Shown: piece after piece, positions 35,607-45,850 of the stretch
Numbering within the stretch: the first letter of the stretch is position 1
Layout of the letters: the number at the start of each line of letters is the position of its first letter
Assembly (NCBI RefSeq): GCF_031877795.1
Contig: NC_133957.1
Location: forward strand, 4,207,009-4,271,008
From: Strix aluco
Taxonomy: Eukaryota; Chordata; Aves; Strigiformes; Strigidae
DNA: 64,000 nt
Direction: 5' to 3'
The notes under the pieces: model-generated
Database searches by the model: none
Told to the model about the DNA's origin: nothing
The model's input: the letters and a program-made list of their open reading frames with translations, nothing else
Program-made: the position numbers and the translations under genes

Positions 35607-35851
35607 TCACACACACCTTGCTGGTAACCATCGGGAACCGTGACCTGTGGAGACACAAGCATAACCTCTTCCCCAGGTTATTAAAGGATATGGTCCTTCC
35701 CAGTTACCACTCTCCAGGTTTTTTGCTAACCCTTGAGCCTTGTCCTGGACTTCTTGTTGATCTGGTATCTGCGACGAGAAGTGACGCAATATTGGTGGCA
35801 CCTGTGAGACAGGGGAAATGTTTAAAAAGTTCATGACATATAATGCCTTAT
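35607..35851 (-). pseudogene. ERV-B integrase C-terminal domain remnant
   Basis: The minus strand encodes WEGPYPLITWGRGYACVSTG, then a SRWLPARCV end, the SH3-like DNA-binding end of betaretrovirus-type integrases. A similar segment lies at 45659-45850 (+) and 47330-47430 (+). Confidence 0.65.
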
Positions 35852-36367
35852 TTAGCCTTTCGTGAGGTGTAGATTGATACCCTCCATCTCCCCTTTTTGT
35901 TGTTGCAATAGACGCCTTAGCGTGCCATGCGTACGCTCCACAATGGCCTGTCCGGTCGGTGATGGGGAATGCTGGGCAGATGCTTGACTCCCCACTGTAT
36001 GGCAGGACGCAGACACTGCTCCAGAAAAGGTATCAACAGACACAGGTACATATTTTAACGTTCCAAATGCAGCAAAGTGAGTGACGTCAGATTGCCATAA
36101 TTCTAAGGAGGTGAGTCCCCGAGGGTTGACACCACTGGCTGTTGAAGAGAGGGAGTCCTTCTGGCATTCAGGGCAAGTCACAATGATGTCTTTAGCCTGA
36201 CGCCTTGATAAAGAAAACTCGTTTTGTATAGCCCTGGCATTTTGGTGGAAAAATGCATGTGAAAGTCGTACTTGCTCGAAGACATTTGTATTAGCCACTG
36301 TAACATGTGCATAGTAACCGGAACAATGATACACACAGGTTCCTGACCAGCAAGTAATAGTAGGCAC
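35852..36367 (-). pseudogene. ERV-B integrase zinc-binding and core fragment
   Basis: The HAFFHQNARAIQNEF...CPECQ segment supplies the HHCC zinc site; WQSDVTHF holds the first catalytic Asp and GQAIVERTHGTL the catalytic Glu region. The stretch with the second Asp (TDNGP) is missing, so the D,D-35-E triad is incomplete and the enzyme dead. Confidence 0.7.
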
Positions 36368-36622
36368 TGCCTACCTTTCATGATCAGTTTGGTAAACATT
36401 TCTGGACGAGTAGTGACCGTCTTGTGCATTTGCTGTGACAAAAAAATCCATTCAATAATAACAAGAGGGTCACTAAGTGTTTCATCCCACTGAAACAGCA
36501 GAGCACATGGCTGCCCTGGAGGGTTAACTAATACCAGTTGATATGGATGGCCGGGCACAGATCACGATGCTTGTCTTTCTGAGACGGTGTTAGCCACACG
36601 ATGGAGATCTTGTTTTGTTTTC
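36368..36622 (-). pseudogene. ERV-B RT connection-region fragment
   Basis: The minus strand encodes PYQLVLVNPPGQPCALLFQW, the connection domain of avian betaretrovirus-like RT, upstream of integrase. The CR1 insertion at 36631 separates it from the RT palm fragment at 41042-41401. Confidence 0.6.
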
Positions 36623-36630
36623 TCTGTAAG
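36623..36630 (+). repeat. left target-site duplication TCTGTAAG of CR1
   Basis: TCTGTAAG precedes the CR1 5' end and recurs at 41034-41041. Removing the CR1 restores continuity with the uninterrupted plus-strand ERV-B copy (ACTTACAGAGAAAGC at 45360). Confidence 0.75.
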
Positions 36631-37070
36631 AGAATGTTGCTGAGGAGAGGGGGTCAGAAGAGGAGGACAGCGGTGGGGGACCCTCCTGAAAGCATCAAAG
36701 ACCCACGGCAAAACCGCAAAACACGAAGGCAGAAGCCCAGGGAAGAGGGAGAGCCTCAAGTCACACCACACACACCCCCCCCCACCCGAGCAGGAAGAGT
36801 GAGCTGCTGCTAACGAGGACGACGGTGAGTCAGAGTGGGCGGAGACTGGAGTGACAACACCCCACACCCCTCACGTACAAGAGCAGCCCCCAGGGAGCGC
36901 GAGCGACCAGGGAGGGCAAACAGGGCATGGCGCGTCAGAAGGGTGAGGCACGTCAGTTTGTGCGGCAGTTCGCGCAGGCAGGGCGAGCGGACAGGTCGCA
37001 GTCTATCTCCGGGGTCTAGAACTTATCTGAGCTAGTTTCATCTTATCGTCCTCCATGAGTAGACTGAACC
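36631..37070 (+). promoter_or_regulatory. CR1 5' UTR / presumed internal promoter
   Basis: 440 bp, GC-rich, CpG-containing leader before ORF1. LINEs carry their promoter here; no specific box is recognised. Confidence 0.5.
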
Positions 37071-38165
37071 ATGGTCTCCACTCGGGTCAAAACCACCACC
37101 AGAAAGAATGTGGCGACCCAGTCGGAGCTGCCACGCAAACGTGCAGCGGTCCAGGTCCCGGGCTGCAGGGTGTGTCTGAGCCTGTCAGTCCTGTCGGAAG
37201 GCACCAGTGATAACACCTGCGTGCGCTGCGATCAACTGGATGACCTGCTCAGCCTGGTTGCAGAACTCAAAGAAGAGGTCGAGAGATTAAGAAGTATTAG
37301 GGAATGTGAAAGGGAAATTGATTGGTGGAGTAACACCCTAGCACCCCTAAAGCAACAGGAGCAAATGGAGGCTCCAAATGAGGTAGATAATCCCTCATCC
37401 TCTTGCTACCAGACAGAAGGAGGGGACCTAAGACATGGGGGAGGCTGGAAACAGGTCCCCACTCAGGGAGGCAAGAAAATCCTCTCCCGACCTCCCTCAC
37501 CCTCCATGGTTTCCCTTCACAATAGATTCGGGGCCCTGGAACTTTTGAGTGAAGAAGAGAAGGAGGAAGAAAATGAGATAAACAAGGAGGAAGACCAAGG
37601 TCCACCAAGGCTGGGTCATTCTAGACCAGGTATTAAAACCAGTTCTAAAAAGAACCCCAGAAGAGTCATTGTAGTGGGTGACTCCATTCTGAGGGGTACC
37701 GAAGGCCCCATATGCAGACCGGGCCCGCTTCATAGGGAAGTCTGCTGCCTCCCTGGGGCCTCCGTCAAGGACCTCAAGGCAAAACTCCCCGCTCTAGTGA
37801 GACCGAAGGACTACTACCCTCTCCTGGTTTTTCAGGTAGGTAGTGACGACATTACCAGAGGTCCTAAAGCAATGAAGAGAGATTTCAGGTCCTTGGGGAA
37901 AGTGATTAAGGGGTCGGGGGCACAAATTGTGTTCTCCTCCATCCCTTCAGTTGGGGGGATGGATGAAGAAGAATACCGGAGAACTCAACAGATGAACTTG
38001 TGGCTCCAAGACTGGTGTTACAGTCAGGGCTTTGGATTTTTCAATCATGGGTTGGTATACAGGGTGCCAGACCTTTTGGCATTAGATGGAATGCACCTAT
38101 CCCAGAGGGGGAAGAGGATCTTGGGGCAGGAGTTAGCTGGGCTCATTGACAGAGCTTTAAACTAG
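37071..38165 (+). CDS. CR1 ORF1 protein with esterase-like (SGNH) domain
   Basis: 364 codons, uninterrupted. The N-terminal part has paired Cys motifs (CRVC near residue 32, CVRC near 55), then a coiled coil (DDLLSLVAELKEEVERLR) and a Glu/Lys-rich linker. The C-terminal part is SGNH-hydrolase-like with VVGDSILRG (catalytic Ser block), VGSDDI and DGMHLSQRGKRIL (Asp-x-x-His block). In CR1 elements ORF1 is an RNA-binding/chaperone partner of ORF2 and its esterase-like domain may bind membranes or nucleic acid. Start chosen at the first ATG after the leader; the stop TAG is 3 bases before ORF2's ATG, a tight coupling typical of CR1. Confidence 0.88.
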   Translation: MVSTRVKTTTRKNVATQSELPRKRAAVQVPGCRVCLSLSVLSEGTSDNTCVRCDQLDDLLSLVAELKEEVERLRSIRECEREIDWWSNTLAPLKQQEQMEAPNEVDNPSSSCYQTEGGDLRHGGGWKQVPTQGGKKILSRPPSPSMVSLHNRFGALELLSEEEKEEENEINKEEDQGPPRLGHSRPGIKTSSKKNPRRVIVVGDSILRGTEGPICRPGPLHREVCCLPGASVKDLKAKLPALVRPKDYYPLLVFQVGSDDITRGPKAMKRDFRSLGKVIKGSGAQIVFSSIPSVGGMDEEEYRRTQQMNLWLQDWCYSQGFGFFNHGLVYRVPDLLALDGMHLSQRGKRILGQELAGLIDRALN

Positions 38166-38167
38166 AT

Positions 38168-40955
38168 TTGAAGGGGGAAGGGGGGAAAACATCAGCCCAT
38201 CTGAAGTGCATGTATACCAATGCACACAGTATGGGTAACAAACAGGAGGAGCTTGAAGCCATGATGAAACAGGAAAATTATGATGTTGTGGCTATTACAG
38301 AAACATGGTGGGATGTCTCCCATGACTGGAGTGTGCCTGTTGAGGGCTACAAGCTATTTAGAAGGGACAGACAAGGAAGGAGAGGTGGTGGGGTGGCACT
38401 GTATGTTAGGGACTGTTATGATTGCCTTGAGCACAAGTGTAGCGAAGACAGGGTAGAGTGTCTTTGCGTTAGAATCAGGGGGAAGGCCAACAGGGCAGAT
38501 GTTGTAGTAGGAGTCTACTATAGGCCACCCACCCAGGACAGAGAGGTGGATGAAATATTCTATAAGTATTTAGGAGAAATCTCATGATCGCTTGCTCTTG
38601 TTCTTGTGGGAGACTTTAACTTCCCAGACATCTGCTGGAAATACAACACAGCAGAGTGGGACCGGTCCCGGAGATTCCTGGAATGTGTAGGGGACAACTT
38701 CCTGACACAACTGGTGAGAGAACCAACCAGAGAAAGTGCCCTGCTGGATCTCCTCTTTGTGAACAGAGAAGGACTGGTGAATGATGTGGCGGGCGGAGGA
38801 CGACTAGGGCACAGCGATCATGAAATAATAGAGTTCTCTATTCTTAGGGAGGCCAGGAGAAGGCTAAGCAGAACTGACATCCCAGACTTCAAAAGGGCTG
38901 ACTTTGTCTTGTTTAGGCACCTGCTTGAAAGGATCCCTTGGGAGATGATCCTGAAAGGTATAGGGGTCCAGGAAGGCTGGGCACTCTTTAAGAAGGAAGT
39001 GTTAATGGCTCAGGAACAGGCTGTCCCCAGGTGCTGTAAGAGAAGCCAGCGACAGAGAAGACCACCCTGGCTGAACAGGGAGCTTTGGCTGGAACTCAGG
39101 GAGAAAAAAAAAGTTTACAGCCTTTGGAAGAAGGGACTAGCCACTCACAGTGATTACAAAGACATGGTGAAGCTATGCAGGGGAGAAATCAGGAGGTCTA
39201 AAGCCCAGCTGGAAATTACCTTGGCTTCACCAATCAAGGATAACAAGAAATGTTTCTATAAGTACGTCAGTAGCAAAAGAAAGACCAGGGAGAGTATCCA
39301 TCCCCTGCTGGATGCAGGAGGAAACATGGTAACAGGTGATGAGGAGAAGGCTGAGGTCCTTAATGCCTTCTTTGCCTCAGTCTTTAATAACAAGACTAGT
39401 TGTATTGAGGGAATCCAGCCTCCTCAGCTGGACTGGGAGAATGACCCCCCCCGCAATCCAGGAGACAGTCAGTGACCTACTGCATCACATAGGCACACAC
39501 AAGTCTATGGGACCTGATGGGATACACCCGAGGGTGCTGAAGGAGATGGCTGGGGTGCTCGCCAAGCCGCTTTCCATCATTTACCAGCAGTCCTGGCTGA
39601 CCGGGGAGGTCCCGACAGATTGGAAACTGGCCACTGTGACGCCTATCTATAAGAAGGGTCGGAAGGATGATCCAGGAAATTACAGGCCTGTCAGCTTGAC
39701 GTCGGTGCCTGGAAAGCTGATGGAGCAGCTCATCCAGAGTACCATCACACAGCACATGCGGGACAACCAGATGATCAGGCCCAGTCAGCATGGGTTTATG
39801 AAAGGCAGGTCCTGCTTAAAAAACCCGATCTCCTTCTATGACAGGGTGACCTGCTTATTGGATGAGGGAAAGGCTGTGGGTGTAGTTTACCTCAACTTCA
39901 GTAAGGCCTTTGACACCATTTCCCACAGCATTCTCTTGGCAAAACTTGCTGATCGAGGCTTGGATGATCGCACGCTTTGCTGGGTAAAAAACTGGCTGGA
40001 TGGCCGGGCCCAAAGAGTTGTGGTGAATGGAGTTAAATCCAGTTGGTGGCCGGTCACGAGTGGTGTCCCCCAGGGCTCGGTTTTGGGGCCACTCCTGCTT
40101 AAGATCTTTATTGATGATCTAGATGAGGGGATCGAGTGCACCCTCAATAAGATTTCAGCTGACACCAAGTTGGGTGGGAGTGTTGATCTGCTCAAGGGTA
40201 GGGAGGCTCTGCAGAGAGATCTGGCCAGGCTGGAGCAATGGGCTGAGGCCAACTGGGGGAGTTTCAATAAGGCCAAATGCCGGGTGCTGCCCTTGAGCCA
40301 CAACAACCCCCAGCAGCGCTATGGGCTTGGGGAGGAGTGGCTGGAGAGCTGCCAGTCAGAGAGGGACCTGGGGGTGTTGATTGACAGCCAGATAAACATG
40401 AACCAGCAGTGTGCCCAGGTGGCCAAGAAGGCCAATGGTATCCTGGCCTGTATCAGAAATAGCGTGGCCAGCAGGGACAGGGAAGTGATCTTGCCCTTGT
40501 ACTCGGCACTGGTGAGGCCGCACCTCGATTACTGTGTTCAGTTTTGGGCCCCTCACTACAAAAAGGACATTGAATTACTCGAGTATGTCCAGAGAAGGGC
40601 AACGAAGCTGGTGAAGGATCTGGAGCACAGGTCTAATGGGGAGCGGCTGAGGGAACTGGGGGAATTTAGTTTGGAGAAGAGGAGGCTGAGGGGAGACCTC
40701 ATCGCCCTCTACAACTACCTGCAAGGAGGTTACAGAGAGCTGGGGATGAGCCTCTTTAACCAAGTAATAAGTGATAGGACAAGAGGTAATGGCCTCAAGT
40801 TGCACCAGGGAAGGTTTAGACTAGATATTAGGAAGCTTTTCTTTGCAGAAGGGGTTGTTGGGCATTGGAATGGGCTGCCCAGGGAGGTGGTGCAGTCCCC
40901 ATCCCTGGAGGTGTTCAAGAGTCAGGTTGACATAGCGCTGAAGGATATGGTGTAG
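38168..40955 (+). pseudogene. CR1 ORF2: APE endonuclease plus reverse transcriptase, broken
   Basis: The endonuclease motifs TNAHSM, ITETWW, GVYYRPP, GDFNFPD and SDHEI are all present. RT follows with motifs [26 protein letters not shown] (motif A Asp kept), [11 protein letters not shown] and the C motif, then the thumb and CR1 C-terminus. Breaks: TGA at 38585-38587 before GDFNFPD; a frameshift at a C8 run (39445-39452). The C motif reads ISAD, with Ala (GCT 40158-40160) where FADD has its first Asp. The reading frame is otherwise open for 539 codons, so decay is recent. Confidence 0.9.
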
Positions 40956-41033
40956 TTGGGATCTGTCAGTGCTAGGTTAACAGTTGGACTGGATGATCTT
41001 CAAGGTCCTTTCCAACCTAGATGATTCTGTGAT

Positions 41034-41041
41034 TCTGTAAG
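41034..41041 (+). repeat. right target-site duplication TCTGTAAG of CR1
   Basis: Equals 36623-36630. Overlap with the CR1 tail (ATTCTGTG repeats) makes the exact edge ambiguous by a few bases. Confidence 0.7.
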
Positions 41042-41401
41042 TACTCTGGGTGATGTCGGTGAAGGATCTCCTCGCAAAATATAAAGCAAGCTATGCACAT
41101 CATCATTAGTTGGGCCCAACAATGGCCATATCCAATTTATGGCTCCCAACAGTTTCTGCAAATGATTTAAAGTCTTAACATCAGTTTTAAGTTTAACCTG
41201 TTGCAGGACAATGGTCTGTTCACAAATTCTCCACCCCAGGTACTGCCACGGTGATGATCTCTGTACCTTTTCAGGCGCTATTTGCAACCCCACTTGAGAT
41301 ACTGAGTCTTTGGTTAAAGCAAGAGCCTTTTCCATGATCTCCTGTGTTTCTGCTGCTATAAGGATGTCATCCATATAATGATGTATAACAGCCTGGGGGA
41401 C
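41042..41401 (-). pseudogene. ERV-B RT palm/thumb fragment with YMDD
   Basis: The minus strand encodes IHHYMDDILIAAETQEIMEK (YMDD at 41366-41377) and LGAINWIWPLLGPTNDDVHS, typical of betaretrovirus-like RT. It is cut on one side by the CR1 and on the other by the ERV-A 5' LTR at 41402. Close to the plus-strand copy at 45003-45372. Confidence 0.85.
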
Positions 41402-41784
41402 TGTGGCATCGCTGGAGAACAACGGACATGTTGTGAGCGATCCAGACCAAGGGCCCTCACTGTAACAGCAAGCTGCAGCTGTGTTCAAGGACATAAACAA
41501 GGCCGAGACAGCCTGAGAAACTACATTCCTGCCCAAGAGATAAAGATGTTGGAATGTCGAAAACAGGGGGTCTACCTGGGGGGAGAGCAGCGCGTGGACA
41601 CCACACTGGGACCAATCATAGCGGGCAGAAGGGCGCGTGAACAAGTAGCTTTAGCCTATTAGCAATAAGATAGCGGCACGTGAAGCTTGTGATAGAGTAT
41701 AAATTGCTGTGTAGCCTTTAATAAAGTGACATCAACTTGATCAAATTGGTCGTCTAAGTTGTGTCCGAGACTTCCGTGTCAGCA
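41402..41784 (+). repeat. ERV-A 5' LTR, 383 bp
   Basis: TGTGGCATCG...GTCAGCA. TATAAA at 41698-41703 and AATAAA at 41720-41725 define a very short R. Same length as the 3' LTR. Confidence 0.9.
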
Positions 41785-41786
41785 AC

Positions 41787-41804
41787 TGGCGCCTGAACAG
41801 GGAC
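41787..41804 (+). other. primer-binding site, tRNA-Lys type
   Basis: TGGCGCCTGAACAGGGAC, two bases after the LTR end. It differs at one position from the tRNA-Lys3 complement used by betaretroviruses such as MMTV and by lentiviruses (established knowledge). Confidence 0.85.
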
Positions 41805-42001
41805 CCGAGGGAGCCTCATTGAAGATACGTGGGACTCAAGCCCTGGGGAATCGGGACCCTCCCATCGGTGCTCGCCTGAGCAAGAGAAGACGGTCCGGAG
41901 GGGGCGGAAGCAGCCGTAGCAGGCGCTGCCCCGGCGCCTGGGAAGACGCGCGCGCAATCGTCCGGAATCTCGCCCTGATCCGGTGAGCGGCTGGGGAGGA
42001 G
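41805..42001 (+). promoter_or_regulatory. ERV-A leader with candidate splice donor
   Basis: GC-rich untranslated leader; CCG|GTGAGC at 41982/41983 is a good splice donor just before gag, as expected for making spliced env RNA. Confidence 0.55.
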
Positions 42002-42940
42002 ATGGGGTCCACGCTGGGTAAAGAAGAAGCGGCAGTGGTTAAGCTCCTCCAACATATACTTTCTAAGAGAGGATTATCTTATCAGGGGAACCTGAGGAGG
42101 GTGCTGTTGTGGGCTCGGCAGCACGGACTAATCCCCTCAGTGACCGCAGCCTTTGAACCTGCTACTTGGAAAAAGATCGTAGCGGCACTGTGGGATGACA
42201 TTAGCTCAGGCTCTAAAGACAGTAGGAAACTCTCCACTGTGTGGAGATTGGTCCTAGACACTCTGAAAGAACTGAAAGCGGAACTGCAGACCCCCGCCTC
42301 CGCTTTCGCTGCCTGGTCAGCAGAGGCAGAACGCGCTGACGCTCAGGATTCCGTCACTGCTGGGACGTTCGTGGGATCCCTGTTCCCTAAGGCGGCTCCT
42401 AAAAGGAGGGACGGGGACGCTTCACACGCGGCACCCGTGCGGCAGAAAAATCAAGAGCAAAAATCAACAGATTTACTCCAGATCGACTCCCCCCCTCAAG
42501 CCCAAAAGATCAACCACCGGAGTGCACGGCCCCGCCCCACTCCCACCGCCCCCCCGCCTGACCCCCCCGCCGCTGCCTCGCCAGAGGACGGCGCCAACCC
42601 AGCCCTGCCCCCATCCTCGCCCCCGACACCCCAGTCGGTGCAGGAACAATCTTGTTATGATTTACAAGATCAGCACTTGCAAGAACTAACGAGAAAATTA
42701 CAGCAACTTGAAATCCAAATGCAGCAAGCGGCTCAGCCCACCCCTACAGCACCGCCACCTCCCCCTCTTCCTATTAACCCCTTCCTCCGTGACACGGGGG
42801 CGGGCGGGGGGGGTGGTCAGAGGGAAACGGTGGCTATCGGGTCACTGTCATTGTCGGCCCACATGGGAGGGGGGCCACTGGCTCAAATGGGAGGGGGAGC
42901 ACTGGAATGCGCGAGTGGTAATGATAATCCAGCAAGCTGA
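42002..42940 (+). pseudogene. ERV-A gag, matrix and proline-rich region
   Basis: Starts MGSTLG, an N-myristoylation signal for membrane targeting, then a helical matrix-like domain (KLLQHILSKRGLSYQGNLRR), a proline-rich linker and a short coiled coil (LQELTRKLQQLEIQMQQ). TGA at 42938-42940 interrupts it before capsid, and the capsid continues in other frames. Structural polyprotein role is family knowledge. Confidence 0.8.
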
Positions 42941-43660
42941 TGGCTGGGAGTTATTCGGGATTGTGTAATAGAGGGGCAGTTTAACGATCTTGGGCCAATG
43001 ACGTTTCCGGTAACAGTAACCCCACAAGGCAAGGAGTGGGAAGCCTTAGATTGGAAAGTGATTAAGGAGGCAAAATTAGCCGTAACACAATATGGGTTGA
43101 AAATCACCATATACAAATTCAGTAATTCCGCATATCTTTACAGCACATTTATTAACTCCGTATGATGTGCGCATGATTGTACAAACCTTACTAACAGCTT
43201 CCCAACAATTGCAATTTTTCCAACGTTGGCAAGTGGCCTGTGACGCTGCCGCAGCCACACCCCATCAGCAAGGAGACCCTCTATATGGGGTGCAAGCTCA
43301 AACGCTGATGGGTGCAGGCCCTTTTGCTAGCTCCAACTGGGAAGTCGGATTTCAACCAGAAGCATTACCGTTAACCCAAGAATTGGCCTTAAAAATGATG
43401 AAAAAGCAGCACCAGCATTTACAGGAATAAGACAGGGGCCCACGGAGCCCTATCCAAAATTTATTGCCTGACTACATGCCGCTATTGATGTTAATCCTGA
43501 GTTACATGATGACGCTTGGGGGGCTTGGGACTTTCTTAGTTTTATCACAAGCATTACTTATGATGGTGCTGATGGGAGGGCTGAAAGAGTCTTAACCACA
43601 GTCTTAACCGCCTGCGGCTGAGACCGGCACTGCGCTCTCGCCCCCCCCCCCCCGCCAAAA
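42941..43660 (+). pseudogene. ERV-A gag, capsid remnant with major homology region
   Basis: Capsid codons appear in shifting frames (TPYDVRMIVQTLLTASQQ...). The major homology region IRQGPTEPYPKFIA lies at about 43426-43468 and is followed by TGA at 43469-43471. Two or more frameshifts and stops. The nucleocapsid zinc knuckles are not found, so the 3' end of gag is lost. Confidence 0.75.
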
Positions 43661-44079
43661 GCAGCAGTTTTTACAGAAGCTGCTGACACTGGCATGCAGC
43701 GCCCCACATAATCAATAAGCAATGGCTTTATATATTCTTAACAGTGTTTTGATGTTTGCAGCGTTTATCATTTTATGTTGTGTGAGTAATAAGTGTAAGA
43801 GGCCTCTTTGTGTGATTGTTTTGCGTGTGCGAGATGCAGCCCAGCGGCAGCTGCGGACTGCAGACTTCTTTGACAGAGTGCCATAGTACCCGCTGGGTCA
43901 TCAGTGCTGCCTGTTTGTTTGGGCTCAGTGTTTGAAGTGTCATAGCTGAAATAACTCCTCTAGCAGGAGGCAGTAATTCTGTATTAATTGTTGTCTTGAA
44001 TTCAGGTGCATACTCTGTGGGGAGAGTGCACCTTTGTACCATCTATCTGAGAAGGGTATTGTCATAAAAATCATCAACA

Positions 44080-44150
44080 ACCTTACAGGGGTTGTTCGTT
44101 TTACCAGAGGTCATAGATGCATGTTCAGTAACAAAAGGGTCAAAAATTAC
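44080..44150 (+). pseudogene. dUTPase remnant (pro region)
   Basis: GLFVLPEVIDACSVTKG resembles the conserved dUTPase motif that contacts the uracil base (GLFVLPGVIDxD...). Betaretroviruses carry dUTPase fused upstream of protease, which fits the order here. The rest of the domain is not readable in 43690-44080. Confidence 0.6.
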
Positions 44151-44261
44151 TCAGCTTGTTATTTTACTACAGCTCCTCCTAATAGTATGCCGAGAGGCTG
44201 GGGTGACTCAGGATTTGGATCAGCAAGTACTCCCCAAGTATTTTCAGCTCAGGCAGGAAGA

Positions 44262-44527
44262 CAAAGTCGACCTCTGATAAAATGTAACCTCACTAAAGCA
44301 GAAGAATCTGTTGCACTGACAGGCATTTTATATTCTGGTGCGGATGTGACTGTAATATCTGCGAGCAGATTGGCCGTTAGCTCGGGTAACTCAAGCGCTT
44401 TTCGGGGTTGGTGGTCATGCTGTAACGTTTCAAAGCAAAGATCTCATCCATGTAAGGGGCCCAGAAAACTGGGTAGCAAATATTCATCCATTTATATTGG
44501 AAACCCCTATTACATCATGGGGTCGTG
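44262..44527 (+). pseudogene. retroviral protease remnant, active site lost
   Basis: RPLIKCNLTKAEESVALTGI then LYSGADVTVIS: the aspartic-protease motif DTGADVTV has become YSGADVTV, with the catalytic Asp replaced by Tyr (TAT, 44331-44333). The flap region follows in a shifted frame; stop at 44525-44527. Confidence 0.75.
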
Positions 44528-44540
44528 ACTGTATGGCTCG

Positions 44541-45372
44541 ATGGGGAACTCAAATTGGATCAAATTTGTCTTAATTGCCACTGCAGCACAACCCACCCCT
44601 AAACCCACCCTGAAACTAACCTGGAAAACAGAATCACCTGTGTGGGTGAGTCAGTGGCCCTTGCCAATGGAAAAGTTGTTCCACCTGAATGATTTAATTC
44701 ATGAACAGTTAAGTGCAGGACATACCGTACCTACCACCAGTCCTTGGAACCCCCTGGTGTTTGTTATTTTAAATAAAAGTGGTAAATGGTGACTTTTACA
44801 TGACCTCCAACACATTGATTCCCCTAAACTGGCATCTTGTAATAAATGATCTGAAAGATCGATTTTTTTATCCATTCCCTTGCATCCGGATGATGCATCT
44901 AAATTTCCCTTTTTTGTTCCCAGTATTAATGTTAGTGAACCTGCAACACGGTACCACTGGGTTGTTTTACCATAAGGCATAAAGAATACTGCCACAATGC
45001 AGGTCCCCCAGACTGTTATATATCATTATATGGGTGACATCCTTATAGCAGCAGAAACACAGGAGATCATGGGAAAGGCTCTTGCTTTAACCAAAGACTC
45101 AGTATCTCAAGTGGGGTTGCAAATAGCACCTGAAAAGGTACAGCGATCATCACCGTGGCAGTACCTGGGGTAGAGAACTTGTGAACAGACCATTGTCCCA
45201 CAACAGGTTAAACTTAAAACTGATGTTAAGACTTTAAATCATTTGCAGAAACTGTTGGGAGCCATAAATTGGATACAGCTGTTGTTGGGCCCAACTAATG
45301 ATGATGTGCATAGCTTGCTTTATATTTTGCGAGGAGATCCTTCACTGACATCACCCAGAGTACTTACAGAGA
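44541..45372 (+). pseudogene. RT remnant, finger/palm/thumb, with YMGD
   Basis: WVSQWPLPMEKL and GHTVPTTSPWNPLVFVI are RT fingers; HLVINDLKDRFF is motif A in another frame; YMGD at 45027-45038 replaces YMDD, losing a catalytic Asp. A deletion removes the segment between TATMQV and the YMGD strand. From 45003 it is near-identical to the minus-strand RT at 41042-41401, so this part belongs to the ERV-B family. Confidence 0.8.
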
Positions 45373-45850
45373 AAGCAAAAACAAGACCTCCACCGTGCAG
45401 CTAATGCCATCTCAGAAGCACAGCAAGCACGGCTTTCACATGCATTTTTCCACCAAAACGCCAGGGCAATACAAAATGAGTTTTCTTTATCAAGGCCTCA
45501 GGCTGAAGACATCGTTGTGACTTGCCCTGAGTGCCAGAAGGACTCCCTCTCTTCAACAGCCAGTGGTGTCAACCCTCGGGGACTCACTCCTCAGAATTAT
45601 GGCAATCTGACGTCACTCTGACGTCACTCCCTTTGCTGCATTTGGATTGTTAAAATAGGTGCCGTCAATATTGCAGCACTTCTCATCACAGATACCAGAT
45701 CAACAAGAAATCCAGGGCAAGGCTCAAGTCCTGGAAAGTGTTAACTGGGAAGGACCATATCCTTTAATAACCTGGGGAAGAGGTTATGTTTGTGTTTTCA
45801 CAGGTTACAGTCCTGGTGGTTACCAGCAAGCTGTGTGCAACTACACCTGA
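45373..45850 (+). pseudogene. ERV-B (+) integrase zinc finger and C-terminal remnant
   Basis: HAFFHQNARAIQNEF, then VVTCPECQKDSLSSTASGVN, is the HHCC site. Nearly the whole catalytic core is deleted before WEGPYPLITWGRGYVCVFTG at the C-terminal domain. It joins directly to RT thumb codons, so the connection/RNase H region is also gone, unlike the minus-strand copy. Confidence 0.7.

Larger units (their letters stand above)
36631..41033 (+). mobile_element. full-length CR1 LINE inserted in ERV-B pol
   Basis: 4.4 kb with a GC-rich 5' UTR (36631-37070), ORF1 (37071-38165), ORF2 with endonuclease and RT (38168-40955), and the CR1 3' tail ending ATTCTGTGATTCTG. Flanked by an 8-bp duplication. Most avian CR1 copies are short 5'-truncated fragments, so this length with an intact ORF1 is notable. 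ORF2 has one stop, one frameshift and a lost RT catalytic Asp. Confidence 0.92.
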
